Of a stretch of 64,000 nucleotides of DNA, positions 8,499 through 17,454 are shown piece after piece. Origin of the DNA: Rhizobiales bacterium 62-17 (GTDB lineage: Bacteria > Pseudomonadota > Alphaproteobacteria > Rhizobiales > Beijerinckiaceae). The stretch's first letter is position 1. Every line of letters begins with the position of its first letter. Below the pieces are notes generated by a model. It did not search any database, was not told the origin of the DNA, and worked only from the letters and a program-made list of their open reading frames with translations. Location: contig MKVW01000006.1 of NCBI GenBank assembly GCA_001898965.1, positions 409,680 to 473,679 on the forward strand. Reading direction: 5' to 3'. Both the position numbers and the translations under genes were made by a program.

Positions 8499-9443
8499 AT
8501 GGCGAAAAAGCCATCCAGTAATAAAGTCATCATCACCTGCGCGGTCACGGGCGGCATTCACACGCCGACCATGTCGGAACATCTGCCGGTCACACCGAAC
8601 GAGATCGCCGAACAGGCGATCGCCGCAGCGGAGGCGGGCGCTTCCATCCTGCATCTGCATGCGCGCGACCCCAACGATGGCCGGCCGACGCCTGATCCGA
8701 AAGTGTTCATGCAGTTTCTGCCGCGCATCAAGCAGAGCACCGATGCGGTGGTGAACATCACCACCGGTGGTGGTTTGCAGATGACGGTGGAGGAACGTCT
8801 TGCCGCGCCGCTGCAAGCCTCGCCGGAAATGTGCTCGCTCAACATGGGCTCTATGAACTTCGCCATTCATCCCTTGGCGGATCGCTACAAGAACTGGAAA
8901 CATCCGTGGGAAGAGGCCTATCTGCGCTCGACCAAGGGCGGCATTTTCCGCAATACGTTCGATGATATCGAGAAGATCTATCGGCTGCTTGGCGAAGGCC
9001 ATGGCACGAAGTTCGAGCATGAGTGCTATGACGTCGGCCATCTCTACAATCTGGCCTATTGCCTGGATGCCGGCCTGTTCAAGCCGCCGGTGTTCTTGCA
9101 ACTGATCTTCGGCATTCTCGGCGGCATCGGCACCGATCCCGAAAATCTGATCTTCATGAAACAGACGGCGGATCGGTTGTTTGGCGACGAATATCGCTGG
9201 TCGGTTCTGGCGGCGGGCCGCTTCCAGATGCCGTTTGCGACACAAGCGGCGATGATGGGCGGCAATGTGCGTGTCGGCCTGGAAGACTCGCTGTTCATCG
9301 GACGTGGCAAGCTCGCCACGTCCAATGCGGAACAGGTGAAGAAGATCCGTCACATTATCGAGGAGCTGGGGTATGAAGTCGCCAGCCCGACAGAGGCGCG
9401 CGCCATGCTTGGCCTCAAGGGCGCCGATCAGGTGAAATTCTAG
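8499..9443 (+). CDS. Beta-keto acid cleavage enzyme (BKACE, DUF849 family)
   Basis: This 314-residue cytoplasmic TIM-barrel protein starts with KVIITCAVTGG and carries the metal-binding HLHARDP motif near residues 51-57, both typical of the 3-keto-5-aminohexanoate cleavage family. Family members react a beta-keto acid with acetyl-CoA to give acetoacetate and a CoA ester. The preceding SDR and HAD-family dehydrogenases could supply the beta-keto acid. Substrate specificity varies widely in this family and cannot be read here. It is the last gene of the operon, and a strong inverted repeat follows the stop codon. Confidence 0.9.
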   Translation: MAKKPSSNKVIITCAVTGGIHTPTMSEHLPVTPNEIAEQAIAAAEAGASILHLHARDPNDGRPTPDPKVFMQFLPRIKQSTDAVVNITTGGGLQMTVEERLAAPLQASPEMCSLNMGSMNFAIHPLADRYKNWKHPWEEAYLRSTKGGIFRNTFDDIEKIYRLLGEGHGTKFEHECYDVGHLYNLAYCLDAGLFKPPVFLQLIFGILGGIGTDPENLIFMKQTADRLFGDEYRWSVLAAGRFQMPFATQAAMMGGNVRVGLEDSLFIGRGKLATSNAEQVKKIRHIIEELGYEVASPTEARAMLGLKGADQVKF

Positions 9444-9446
9444 CCT

Positions 9447-10274
9447 TTACAAGCGGTCCGCGCTGCCATCATCGCGGACCGCTTTGATATAGCGGGCAAC
9501 AGAGCGGCGCACGGCGCCCTTGCCGTCCTGTTTGATGTCGCGCTCGAAGAAGGCGCCGTAGATGACATCGAAGGCAAAGGGTTCGAGGGCGCGACCGATC
9601 CGCTCGACAGAGGGCGCGGAGAGCGGCAGATAGTTGGGATAGCTGCGCATGAAGGCCACATGTTTGTGGTCGGCTGCCACCTGCGCGATATCGCCTGTCG
9701 CCAGTGCGCCGCGTCCAGCGCCGCCTTGAGACCAATGCAGCACGGTGCCGCCGGCGAAATGGCCGCCGCAGTGGACCAAGGTCACGCCGTCCGCCAAGGC
9801 CAGCGTTTCATCATTCCAAAAGTGGATCGCCGGATCAGGCCGCATCACCCATTGCCGATCCGCCTCATGAAGATGGATCGGTGCGTTGAAGGCGTGGCTC
9901 CAATCCACCATCGTCGAATAATAATGCGGATGCGAAACGGCGATGGCCGCGAGGCCGCCCAGACCATTGACGATATCGATCGTCGCTTGGTCGAGCAGGG
10001 GCACGCATTCCCACAGAATATTACCGATCGATGTTCGCAGGATGAGGGCGCGTTGGCCGATGGCGAAAACGGGCGCCATCGCAAGGCCGAGCACCCCGTC
10101 TTCCAACCGTCGGAAGGCGTTCATGTGGCGTCGGCCGATCGTCTCCATCACGGTCCATTGCTGGCCGGCAAGGGGCACATATTGCCGCTCGTCTTCACAG
10201 ATGGGGCAGTTGGCGGGTAGCCGGTCGCTGGGCGGAAAGCCGGTGCCGCAGGTGACGCAGATGAAGGACGGCAT
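9447..10274 (-). CDS. Metallo-beta-lactamase-fold hydrolase with N-terminal zinc ribbon
   Basis: The protein is 275 residues from an ATG at 10274 with AGGA upstream; an in-frame ATG at 10337 is less likely. Cys6, Cys9, Cys23 and Cys26 form a small rubredoxin-like or zinc-ribbon knuckle. The rest resembles MBL-fold proteins, with SHPHYYSTMVDW standing where HxHxDH is expected and HCGGHFAGG as the later histidine motif. Since the canonical HxHxDH is altered (HPHYYSTM), the metal site may be incomplete or different. It is convergent with the BKACE operon and divergent from the gene at 10395. Function is unknown. Confidence 0.75.
   Translation of the reverse strand: MPSFICVTCGTGFPPSDRLPANCPICEDERQYVPLAGQQWTVMETIGRRHMNAFRRLEDGVLGLAMAPVFAIGQRALILRTSIGNILWECVPLLDQATIDIVNGLGGLAAIAVSHPHYYSTMVDWSHAFNAPIHLHEADRQWVMRPDPAIHFWNDETLALADGVTLVHCGGHFAGGTVLHWSQGGAGRGALATGDIAQVAADHKHVAFMRSYPNYLPLSAPSVERIGRALEPFAFDVIYGAFFERDIKQDGKGAVRRSVARYIKAVRDDGSADRL
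9451..9484. terminator. Perfect 12-bp stem-loop between convergent genes
   Basis: AAGCGGTCCGCG and CGCGGACCGCTT pair perfectly around a 10-base loop, eight bases after the BKACE stop codon; TTTGATAT follows. It probably terminates the IclR-linked operon. The stem lies inside the last codons of the opposite-strand metallo-hydrolase gene, so it doubles as coding sequence. The T-run is short, so the termination role is likely but not certain. Confidence 0.6.
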
Positions 10275-10394
10275 GGCAGAATCCTGTCGCTGAGCGAAAT
10301 GATATTGCGATGCCGACATGGATTTCCCAAGCGCCAATCGGCAGGTTAGAAGGCGCCGACGGGTCGACGAACAGACTCAAGAGGAAACCGAACC

Positions 10395-11384
10395 ATGCGA
10401 CGGCTGAAACTGACGATTGCGACGACCGATTACGATCACTTCAGGGATTTCCGCACCGGCGCGGTGCAGGCCGAGGGCATCGATCACACCTGGCTGACGC
10501 TCGGCCACCACGAAGTCTTCGCGCGGTTCACGCTCAATCGGGAATGGGATGTCTCGGAGCTGAGCTTCGCCAAATTCATGACGCAGGTGACGCGCGAAGA
10601 CAGCGATATCGTCGGTCTGCCGATCATTTGCTCGCGGCTGTTCCGCTTCAGCTCGTTCTACATCAACAAGAAGAGCGGCATCAAAACCGTGCAGGATCTC
10701 AAGGGTAAACGGGTGGGCTCACCGGAATGGGCGCATTCGGCCGCCGTCTATATGCGCGGATGGATGCACAACGAGGCCGGGGTGCAACTGCCGGACGTGC
10801 ATTGGTACCAGGCTGGCGCCAACGCACCGGGCCGGGTGGAGAAAGTGGAACTCAATCTGCCGACGGGGGTGGAAATCACCCGGGTCGCGGATAAGTCGCT
10901 CTCCGAAATGCTGGCGTCCGGCGAGATCGACTGCGCCATCATCGCCCGGCCGCCGACCTGTTTCCTGGAGGGCCATCCGGACGTCGAGCGGCTCTATCCG
11001 GACTACCTCGGTATGGAGGAGGAGTATTATCAGCGCACCAAGGTGTGGCCGATCATGCACATCATTGCTGTGCAGAAACATATTATCGATGAAAATCCGT
11101 GGGTTGCGCGCAATTTGGTGAATGCGTTCGAGGAATCCAAACGGCGCAGCGTCGAGCGGCTGCTTGATCCCGCGGTGTCGCGCTATCCGCTGGCCTGGCT
11201 GCCGACCTATGGGCGCAAAATGCGCGACATGTTCGGCGGCGATCCGTTTCCTTTTGGAATCGAAGCCAATCGGCCGACCTTCGAGCAGATGCTGCTCTAC
11301 ACCTATCAGCAAGGGATCGCCCACAAACACGTGAAACCGGAGGATCTATTTCCGAAGGGTGTGATGACCAAGATCGTGGTCTAA
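10395..11384 (+). CDS. 4,5-dihydroxyphthalate decarboxylase-like / ABC substrate-binding-fold protein
   Basis: This 329-residue protein has no signal peptide and opens with LKLTIATTDYDHF, the pattern of the 4,5-dihydroxyphthalate decarboxylase family, which shares a periplasmic-binding-protein fold (for example VQDLKGKRVGSPEWAHSAAV). The lack of an export signal suggests a cytoplasmic enzyme rather than a transporter subunit. It stands alone after the divergent MBL gene, with AAGAGGAAACCGAACC before its ATG. It may belong functionally to the aromatic or ring-opening cluster to its left. Decarboxylase activity is inferred from resemblance only. Confidence 0.7.
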   Translation: MRRLKLTIATTDYDHFRDFRTGAVQAEGIDHTWLTLGHHEVFARFTLNREWDVSELSFAKFMTQVTREDSDIVGLPIICSRLFRFSSFYINKKSGIKTVQDLKGKRVGSPEWAHSAAVYMRGWMHNEAGVQLPDVHWYQAGANAPGRVEKVELNLPTGVEITRVADKSLSEMLASGEIDCAIIARPPTCFLEGHPDVERLYPDYLGMEEEYYQRTKVWPIMHIIAVQKHIIDENPWVARNLVNAFEESKRRSVERLLDPAVSRYPLAWLPTYGRKMRDMFGGDPFPFGIEANRPTFEQMLLYTYQQGIAHKHVKPEDLFPKGVMTKIVV

Positions 11385-11462
11385 TGGCGGAAATTGCCCG
11401 GGAAAATAGAAAATACAAAAATAAAATGTATTAATATATTTTCCCCTAAACATAGAAGTGAA

Positions 11463-11490
11463 TTGACGTTATAGTCGTCGGCACTTAGAT
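11463..11490 (+). promoter_or_regulatory. Possible sigma-70 promoter of the sulfate assimilation operon
   Basis: TTGACG at 11463 is followed 16 bases later by TTAGAT at 11485, a strong -35 with a weak -10. The 168-base leader between 11385 and 11552 is notably AT-rich at 11400-11460, unlike the surrounding coding DNA. That is what one expects for the control region of a sulfur-regulated operon. No known activator site was recognised. Confidence 0.3.
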
Positions 11491-11552
11491 GAATGGAACA
11501 ATTCCAGACTGTTTCTGGAATATGGTGTTCCTCAGCCTGGGAGCCCTCGACT

Positions 11553-11879
11553 ATGTCAACTCCGAAGCGCGTGCCGCTTCCGGCTATCCTTCTGGCCAAC
11601 GATCTGCTGGACGGCGATGTCGTTTTCAGCACCGGCGATGGCTGGACGCGCGATCCGTCGGAAGCCGTCATCGCCTACGATGATCCGACCGCCGACAAGC
11701 TGGAGGCGCATGCCAAAGCGGCCTTTGCCGCGCAGCAGGTGGTCGATGCCTATCTCGTCGATGTCGCCATCGATGCGCAGGGGCGGCCGACGCCGCGCCA
11801 CTTCCGCGAACGTTTCAAGACATTGGGGCCGAGCAATCGGCCCGATCTCGGCAAACAGGCCGTCTACCGGGCGCTGTAG
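11553..11879 (+). CDS. DUF2849 family protein of the sulfite reductase operon
   Basis: This small protein of 108 residues starts MSTPKRVPLPAILLANDLL and contains DGDVVFST, matching the DUF2849 family that regularly precedes the sulfite reductase gene in alphaproteobacterial cysteine operons. It has no signal peptide or membrane segment. The start at 11553 was preferred over an in-frame ATG at 11493 because the family begins here and GGGAG precedes it. The biochemical role is unknown; genomic context suggests support of sulfite reductase. Confidence 0.8.
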   Translation: MSTPKRVPLPAILLANDLLDGDVVFSTGDGWTRDPSEAVIAYDDPTADKLEAHAKAAFAAQQVVDAYLVDVAIDAQGRPTPRHFRERFKTLGPSNRPDLGKQAVYRAL

Positions 11880-11918
11880 CGCCCGCTTGCCCACTGCGTC
11901 GATCGCAAGGATTGAAAA

Positions 11919-13613
11919 ATGTACCGCTATGATGAGTTCGATGAACGGTTTGTCCGCGAACGTGTCGCGCAATTTCGCGATCAGGTCGCACGCCGGCTCG
12001 ACGGATCGCTGAGCGACGATGAATTCAAGCCGCTGCGGCTGAAGAACGGCGTTTATCTGCAGTTGCACGCCTATATGCTGCGGATCGCCGTTCCCTATGG
12101 CACGCTGGCTTCGCGTCAGTTGCGCCAGCTCGCGTTGATCGCCGATCGCTACGATCGTGGCTATGGCCATTTCACGACGCGCCAGAACATGCAGTTCAAC
12201 TGGCCGAAGCTGCGCGATGTGCCCGATATCCTGGGCCTTCTCGCCGATGTCGAGATGCATTGCATCCAGACCTCGGGCAATTGCATTCGCAACGTGACCG
12301 CCGACCATTTCGCTGGCGTCGCCGCCGACGAACTGGAAGATCCGCGCCCGACCGCGGAGCTCATTCGCCAGTGGTCGAGCCTGCATCCGGAATTCAGCTA
12401 TCTGCCGCGCAAGTTCAAGATTGCGGTGACGGGTGCTGAACATGATCGTGCCGCCGTGAAGGTGCATGACATCGGCCTGCGTATTCTCAAACATCCGCAG
12501 ACCGGCGAGATCGGTTATGAGGTGATTGTCGGTGGTGGCCTTGGCCGCACGCCGCTCATCGGCAAGGTGGTTCGTGATTTCCTGCCGAAGGACGAACTGC
12601 TCGCCTATCTCGAAGCCGCGATGCGCGTCTACAATCTCGAAGGCCGTCGCGACAATAAGTATAAGGCGCGCGTGAAGATCCTCGTGCACGAGATTGGCGT
12701 TGAGGAATTCCGCAAGCGCGTCGAAGAGGAATATGCCAAGCTCAACGGCCCGTCGATCAATGCCGATCCGGCCGAGGTCGAGCGGATCGCCGCTTATTTC
12801 GCGCCGCCGACCTATGAAAAGCTGCCCGGCGATTCCAAGGCTTATGCGGCGCAGCGTGCCACCAATGCGGCGTTCGCGCAATGGGCCGACGCCAGCGTGT
12901 TCAAGCATCGCATTCCCGGCTATGCGGCGCTGACCATTTCGCTCAAGACGATCGGCGAAGCGCCCGGCGATATCACGTCGGCGCAGATGCGCGCGGTGGC
13001 CGATCTGGCCGAGAAATATTCATTCGACGAGCTTCGCGTCACCCATATGCAGAATGTGGTTCTGCCGCATGTGAAACAGTCGGATCTGTTCGCCATCTGG
13101 AATGCGCTGCGCGAGGCAGGTTTGGCGGAAGCCAATGTCGGCCTCGTCACCGACATCATCGCGTGCCCCGGCCTCGATTATTGCGCTTTGGCGACGGCAC
13201 GCTCCATTCCGATCGCTCAGGCGATTGCCAAGCGCTTCCAGGATCAGCAGCGTCAGCGCGACATTGGGCCGCTCGGCATCAAAATCTCCGGTTGCATCAA
13301 TGCCTGCGGCCACCATCACGTCGGCAATATCGGCATCCTCGGCCTCGAGAAGAACGGCGTCGAGAACTATCAGATCACCTTGGGTGGCGATGCGACGGAA
13401 AACGCCGCCATCGGTGACCGGTTGGGGCCGGGTATCGACGCGGACGAAGTGCCGGATGCGATCGAGCGTTTGGTGGACGTTTATTTGAACCAGCGCCTCA
13501 AGGACGAGCCGTTCATTGACACCGTGCGCCGTGTCGGCGTGGCACCGTTCAAGGATGCGTTCCTGGCCAAGGATTCGTCCAAGACCGAGGAGGCCGAACA
13601 TGCCGTTGCTTGA
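11919..13613 (+). CDS. cysI: Sulfite reductase (nitrite/sulfite reductase hemoprotein, CysI-type)
   Basis: The protein has 564 residues. It reduces sulfite to sulfide using siroheme and a 4Fe-4S cluster. The cluster cysteines are Cys416 and Cys422 (CPGLDYC) and Cys459 and Cys463 (CINAC), in the usual C-x5-C and C-x3-C arrangement. The N-terminal half has the RQNMQFNW siroheme-contact motif. No flavoprotein (CysJ) gene is nearby, so electrons probably come from ferredoxin or the DUF934 partner. It overlaps the DUF934 gene by 14 bases. The operon context with cysHDN indicates sulfite rather than nitrite as substrate. Confidence 0.93.
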   Translation: MYRYDEFDERFVRERVAQFRDQVARRLDGSLSDDEFKPLRLKNGVYLQLHAYMLRIAVPYGTLASRQLRQLALIADRYDRGYGHFTTRQNMQFNWPKLRDVPDILGLLADVEMHCIQTSGNCIRNVTADHFAGVAADELEDPRPTAELIRQWSSLHPEFSYLPRKFKIAVTGAEHDRAAVKVHDIGLRILKHPQTGEIGYEVIVGGGLGRTPLIGKVVRDFLPKDELLAYLEAAMRVYNLEGRRDNKYKARVKILVHEIGVEEFRKRVEEEYAKLNGPSINADPAEVERIAAYFAPPTYEKLPGDSKAYAAQRATNAAFAQWADASVFKHRIPGYAALTISLKTIGEAPGDITSAQMRAVADLAEKYSFDELRVTHMQNVVLPHVKQSDLFAIWNALREAGLAEANVGLVTDIIACPGLDYCALATARSIPIAQAIAKRFQDQQRQRDIGPLGIKISGCINACGHHHVGNIGILGLEKNGVENYQITLGGDATENAAIGDRLGPGIDADEVPDAIERLVDVYLNQRLKDEPFIDTVRRVGVAPFKDAFLAKDSSKTEEAEHAVA

Positions 13614-14139
13614 TCGGTCTGGACTGAAGGCGGAGACGTTCGCGCGGGCTGAAAATCTCAGCGATGCGGCCGGTGATGTCATCGTGCCATGGGCCAATGT
13701 GCAGGCTGTTTTGGAAGCAGGCGCCGGCAATCATCGTCTTGGGGTTGATATTCCCAACAACATCTCGATCGACGAGATTCTGCCGTTGGTTGACCGGCTC
13801 GATCTGATCTCGGTGCCGTTCCCCTCGTTTTCTGACGGGCGCGGGTTCAGCCTTGCCAAGCAATTGCGGGATCGCGGCTATCGCGGTGTCTTGCGCGCCC
13901 AAGGCAAGCTGATCACCGATCAGTTCGCTTATGCTTTGGCTTGCGGCTTCGACGAGGTCGAGCCGGCGGACGAGGTGTTTGCCCGCCAGCCGGTTGAACA
14001 ATGGCTCGCGGCGCTGACGCGCATCACCAACGTCTATCAGCGTGGCTATGACGGCGCGGCCAATATTTTGGACCAGCGCCGCGCCGCGCGGGCGGCCAAG
14101 GCCGCCCAAGTAGAGAGCAAGGAGGCGAGCCATGTCTAA
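13600..14139 (+). CDS. DUF934 family protein of the sulfite reductase operon
   Basis: This 179-residue protein belongs to the DUF934 family, recognised by LGVDIPNNISIDEILPLVDRL-like text (residues about 45-65) and SDGRGFSLAKQLRDRGY. Genes of this family lie next to cysI in many proteobacteria without a cysJ partner. The ATG at 13600 overlaps the cysI end, and its own end overlaps cysH by 8 bases. It has a C-terminal alanine-rich basic tail. The role is unproven; support of sulfite reductase electron supply or assembly is inference from context. Confidence 0.85.
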   Translation: MPLLDRSGLKAETFARAENLSDAAGDVIVPWANVQAVLEAGAGNHRLGVDIPNNISIDEILPLVDRLDLISVPFPSFSDGRGFSLAKQLRDRGYRGVLRAQGKLITDQFAYALACGFDEVEPADEVFARQPVEQWLAALTRITNVYQRGYDGAANILDQRRAARAAKAAQVESKEASHV

Positions 14140-14902
14140 TTCTCGCATCACTTTGGCCGCGCATCTCGATGAAAGCTTTCGAGCGCTCGACACCGTCGAG
14201 CGTCTGCGGCTGCTGTGCGACGAGGTTGGCGGACGGATTGTCTTCACGTCGAGTCTTGGCATCGAGGATCAGGCGTTGACGCATCTGATCCTGGCGAACG
14301 ATCTGCCGATCGAGGTCGTTACCCTCGATACGGGCCGCTTGTTCACGGAGACCTACAAGGTCTGGACCGAAACCGAAGCGCGTTATGGCCGACGTATCCG
14401 CGCGTATTATCCGCGTCACGACGCGCTGGAAGAACTCGTCGCTCGCCAGGGGATCGATGGCTTTTACGATTCGGTAGCGGCACGCCACGCCTGTTGCGAT
14501 GTGCGCAAGGTCGAGCCCCTGAAGCGGGCGCTCGAAGGTGCGAGCGTGTGGATCACTGGCTTGCGCGCTGGGCAATCGGCTGGCCGCAGCGCGGTTGGCT
14601 TCGTGGCCTTCGATAGCGGCCATGGCGTGTTGAAGGCCAATCCTTTGCTCGATTGGGAACGCGAGCGGCTGACCGATTTCATCGCCGAAAATCATGTTCC
14701 GGTGAACGCGCTGCATGCGCAAGGGTTTCCGTCGATCGGCTGCGCGCCCTGTACGCGCGCCGTGGCGCCTGGCGAGTCGGAACGCGCGGGGCGCTGGTGG
14801 TGGGAAAACGAAGACCAGAAGGAATGCGGTCTTCATGTCGATGAAAGCGGCCGGCTGGTGCGCGCCAAGGCGCCCGCCGTGGCCGAAGGACCATTCAGAT
14901 GA
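14132..14902 (+). CDS. cysH: Adenylyl-sulfate (APS/PAPS) reductase, CysH-type
   Basis: The enzyme is 256 residues long. It makes sulfite from APS or PAPS. Besides the catalytic cysteine Cys232 (KECGLH), it has two cysteine pairs, Cys121-Cys122 ([11 protein letters not shown]) and Cys204-Cys207 (GCAPC). Those pairs bind a 4Fe-4S cluster in plant-type APS reductases and are absent from E. coli-type PAPS reductase. APS is therefore the likely substrate, in agreement with the absence of a CysC kinase domain in the operon. It overlaps cysD by four bases. Confidence 0.92.
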   Translation: MSNSRITLAAHLDESFRALDTVERLRLLCDEVGGRIVFTSSLGIEDQALTHLILANDLPIEVVTLDTGRLFTETYKVWTETEARYGRRIRAYYPRHDALEELVARQGIDGFYDSVAARHACCDVRKVEPLKRALEGASVWITGLRAGQSAGRSAVGFVAFDSGHGVLKANPLLDWERERLTDFIAENHVPVNALHAQGFPSIGCAPCTRAVAPGESERAGRWWWENEDQKECGLHVDESGRLVRAKAPAVAEGPFR

Positions 14903-15801
14903 TTCAATTAATGCATTTGCAGAAGCTGGAAGCTGAATCGATTCACATCATCCGCGAAGTCGCGGCTGAATGCGAAAAGCCGGTGATGCTGTATTCGATC
15001 GGCAAAGATTCCGCCGTGATGCTGCATCTGGCGATGAAGGCCTTCTATCCCGGCAAGCTGCCGTTTCCGCTGCTGCATGTCGATACCACCTGGAAATTCC
15101 GGGAGATGATCGAGTTTCGCGATCAGCGCGCCAAGGAGCTGGGCGTCGACCTGATCGTCCATATCAACGAAGAGGGCGTGAAGGCTGGCGTCAATCCGTT
15201 CGATTCCGGCTCGCGTCTGCACACTGATGTGATGAAGACGCAGGGCCTGAAGCAGGCGCTCGATAAGTACGGCTTTGACGCCGCCTTCGGCGGGGCGCGT
15301 CGTGACGAGGAGAAGTCGCGCGCCAAGGAACGGGTGTTTTCGCTACGCTCGGCCGAACATCGTTGGGATCCGAAGAACCAGCGTCCGGAACCATGGCGGC
15401 TCTATAATACGCGTAAGCGCCCTGGCGAGAGCTTCCGGGTCTTCCCGCTGTCCAATTGGACCGAGGCGGATGTCTGGGCCTATGTGGCGCTGGAGAATAT
15501 TCCGGTCGTACCGCTCTATTTCGCCAAGGAACGGCCGATCGTGCGCCGCGATGGCGCGCTCATCATGCGCGATGACGAACGCATGAAGCTGCGCCCGGGC
15601 GAAGTCGTCGAGAATATGAAGGTCCGCTTCCGCACGCTCGGCTGCTATCCGCTGACGGGCGCTTTCGAAAGCGAAGCGGAAACCCTCGATGAAGTGATCG
15701 AAGAGATGCAGTTGTCGCGTTCGTCGGAGCGGCAGGGCCGCATCATCGATCATGACGGCAATGGCTCCATGGAGCAGAAGAAGCAGGAAGGTTATTTCTG
15801 A
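14899..15801 (+). CDS. cysD: Sulfate adenylyltransferase subunit 2
   Basis: This 300-residue subunit catalyses APS formation from sulfate and ATP. The PP-loop motif [17 protein letters not shown] lies near residue 34 and the conserved [17 protein letters not shown] segment follows near residue 133. Length and ends agree with the family ([10 protein letters not shown] at the C-terminus). It is coupled to cysH by ATGA and to cysN by overlap of its last base with the next start. It forms the ATP sulfurylase complex with CysN. Confidence 0.96.
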   Translation: MIQLMHLQKLEAESIHIIREVAAECEKPVMLYSIGKDSAVMLHLAMKAFYPGKLPFPLLHVDTTWKFREMIEFRDQRAKELGVDLIVHINEEGVKAGVNPFDSGSRLHTDVMKTQGLKQALDKYGFDAAFGGARRDEEKSRAKERVFSLRSAEHRWDPKNQRPEPWRLYNTRKRPGESFRVFPLSNWTEADVWAYVALENIPVVPLYFAKERPIVRRDGALIMRDDERMKLRPGEVVENMKVRFRTLGCYPLTGAFESEAETLDEVIEEMQLSRSSERQGRIIDHDGNGSMEQKKQEGYF

Positions 15802-17441
15802 TGGACGCGTTGACCGAAGTGCGTCCTCAGGACGACAACAAGGCGCTTTCAGCGGTTCTGGAGCAGCCGGCGCAGAAGTCTCTGCTGCGCTTCATCACCT
15901 GCGGATCCGTGGACGATGGCAAGTCGACGCTGATCGGGCGCATTTTGCACGACACCGGCGGCGTGTTCGACGATCAGCTTCAAACTCTGGAAAACGATTC
16001 TCGCAAATTTGGCACCCAAGGATCGCGTATCGATTTCGCTCTGCTGGTCGACGGCCTGTCGGCCGAGCGCGAGCAGGGCATTACGATCGACGTCGCCTAT
16101 CGCTATTTCTCGACGCCGCGCCGTTCTTTCATCGTCGCCGATACGCCGGGCCATGAGCAATATACGCGTAATATGGCGACCGGTGCTTCGACCGCCGAAC
16201 TGGCCATCATTCTGATCGATGCGCGCAAGGGCGTGTTGCCGCAAACGCGGCGCCATTCCTTTATCGTCTCGATGCTGGGCGTCCGTGAGATCGTCGTCGC
16301 GATCAACAAGATGGATCTGGTGGCGTGGAGCCAGGAGGTCTACGACCGGATCGTCGCCGATTATCGCGAGATGGCGAAGCAACTCGGCTTCGTCAACGTC
16401 GTGTTCATTCCGGTGTCGGCTTTGGAAGGCGACAATGTCGCCGCTGCCTCGCAGGCGATGCCTTGGTATCGCGGCGTGACGTTGCTCGGCCATCTGGAAA
16501 CGGTGGTGCCGCGGACCGCAGCCACGCGTGATGACGGTTTTGCCTTTCCGGTGCAGTGGGTCAGCCGGCCCAATCTCGATTTTCGTGGCTTTGCCGGTTG
16601 GTTGACGCGCGGACACGTGGCGGCCGGCGACGAGATCGTCGCGCTGCCGAGCGGCCGTCGCAGCCGCGTCCAGCGGATCGTCACCGCCGATGGCGATTTG
16701 CCGGTGGCGGTGGCGGGCCAAGCGGTTACGCTGACTTTGGCTGATGAAATCGATGTTTCGCGTGGCGATGTCCTTGTCTCAGCAGCTTACGCGGGCAAGG
16801 CACGTTCTGAGGTGAGTGCCAAGCTTTTGTGGATGTCGTCGCGGCCGCTGGCCGATGGTTCGACCTATCTGCTCAAGGTCGGCACCACCACGGCGCAAGC
16901 CAAAGTGAATGTCTCGCGCGCCGTCGACATCCATACCTATGAAGAGACGGCGGCCCAGCGTCTCAACATGAACGAGATCGGCATTGCCGAGATCGCCCTC
17001 GACCGCCCCATCGTTGCCGACGATTACAGCGCGGATCGCGAACTGGGCGGCTTCATCCTCATCGATCGTTGGACCAATGAGACGATGGCCCTTGGCCTGG
17101 TCGATTCCGGGCTTCGCGCGGAAACGGTGGTCGACGGCAGTGAACAGGCGGCGGTCGCTCCTACCTCATGGCTGGCGCGCACTTTCAACGTGCCTCTGCC
17201 GCTGCGCAGCCAGAACCGTCGCGATCTGATCCGACGCTCGCTCGTCGCGCACGCGCCGCTGTCCGCCCTCATTGGGGCGGTGGTGTATGGCTTGAGCGGG
17301 GCTGCCGGTGTGGCCGTTGGCGTGGCCGTGATCGATGTCGTGGCACGTAGCTTGCTTGCATTTTACGTTGCTGGAGCCGGACAGGAAGTCTCTGATTTAA
17401 ATGAACTTCCGAGCGGCAACGTGGACGGCGACGGGATTTAG
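15801..17441 (+). CDS. cysN: Sulfate adenylyltransferase subunit 1 (GTPase) with C-terminal membrane-like extension
   Basis: Residues 1 to about 430 are a normal CysN: the GTPase P-loop GSVDDGKST near 34-42, DTPGHEQY and NKMD motifs, then the EF-Tu-like barrels ending at FILIDRWTNETMALGLV. About 110 further residues follow. They are not an APS kinase (no GLSGSGKST), but a basic segment (RRDLIRRSLVAHAP) and two hydrophobic helices (LIGAVVYGLSGAAGVAVGV and IDVVARSLLAFYVAGAG). This resembles a DUF2061-type two-helix domain. The extension might anchor ATP sulfurylase to the membrane. It ends just before cysG. Confidence 0.93.
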   Translation: MDALTEVRPQDDNKALSAVLEQPAQKSLLRFITCGSVDDGKSTLIGRILHDTGGVFDDQLQTLENDSRKFGTQGSRIDFALLVDGLSAEREQGITIDVAYRYFSTPRRSFIVADTPGHEQYTRNMATGASTAELAIILIDARKGVLPQTRRHSFIVSMLGVREIVVAINKMDLVAWSQEVYDRIVADYREMAKQLGFVNVVFIPVSALEGDNVAAASQAMPWYRGVTLLGHLETVVPRTAATRDDGFAFPVQWVSRPNLDFRGFAGWLTRGHVAAGDEIVALPSGRRSRVQRIVTADGDLPVAVAGQAVTLTLADEIDVSRGDVLVSAAYAGKARSEVSAKLLWMSSRPLADGSTYLLKVGTTTAQAKVNVSRAVDIHTYEETAAQRLNMNEIGIAEIALDRPIVADDYSADRELGGFILIDRWTNETMALGLVDSGLRAETVVDGSEQAAVAPTSWLARTFNVPLPLRSQNRRDLIRRSLVAHAPLSALIGAVVYGLSGAAGVAVGVAVIDVVARSLLAFYVAGAGQEVSDLNELPSGNVDGDGI

Positions 17442-17454
17442 GTGGATTGAAACC

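Noticed and set aside
11385..11552. Possible riboswitch in the leader of the sulfate assimilation operon
   Set aside because: The leader is AT-rich but I found no aptamer-like conserved helices; only a weak promoter is supported.
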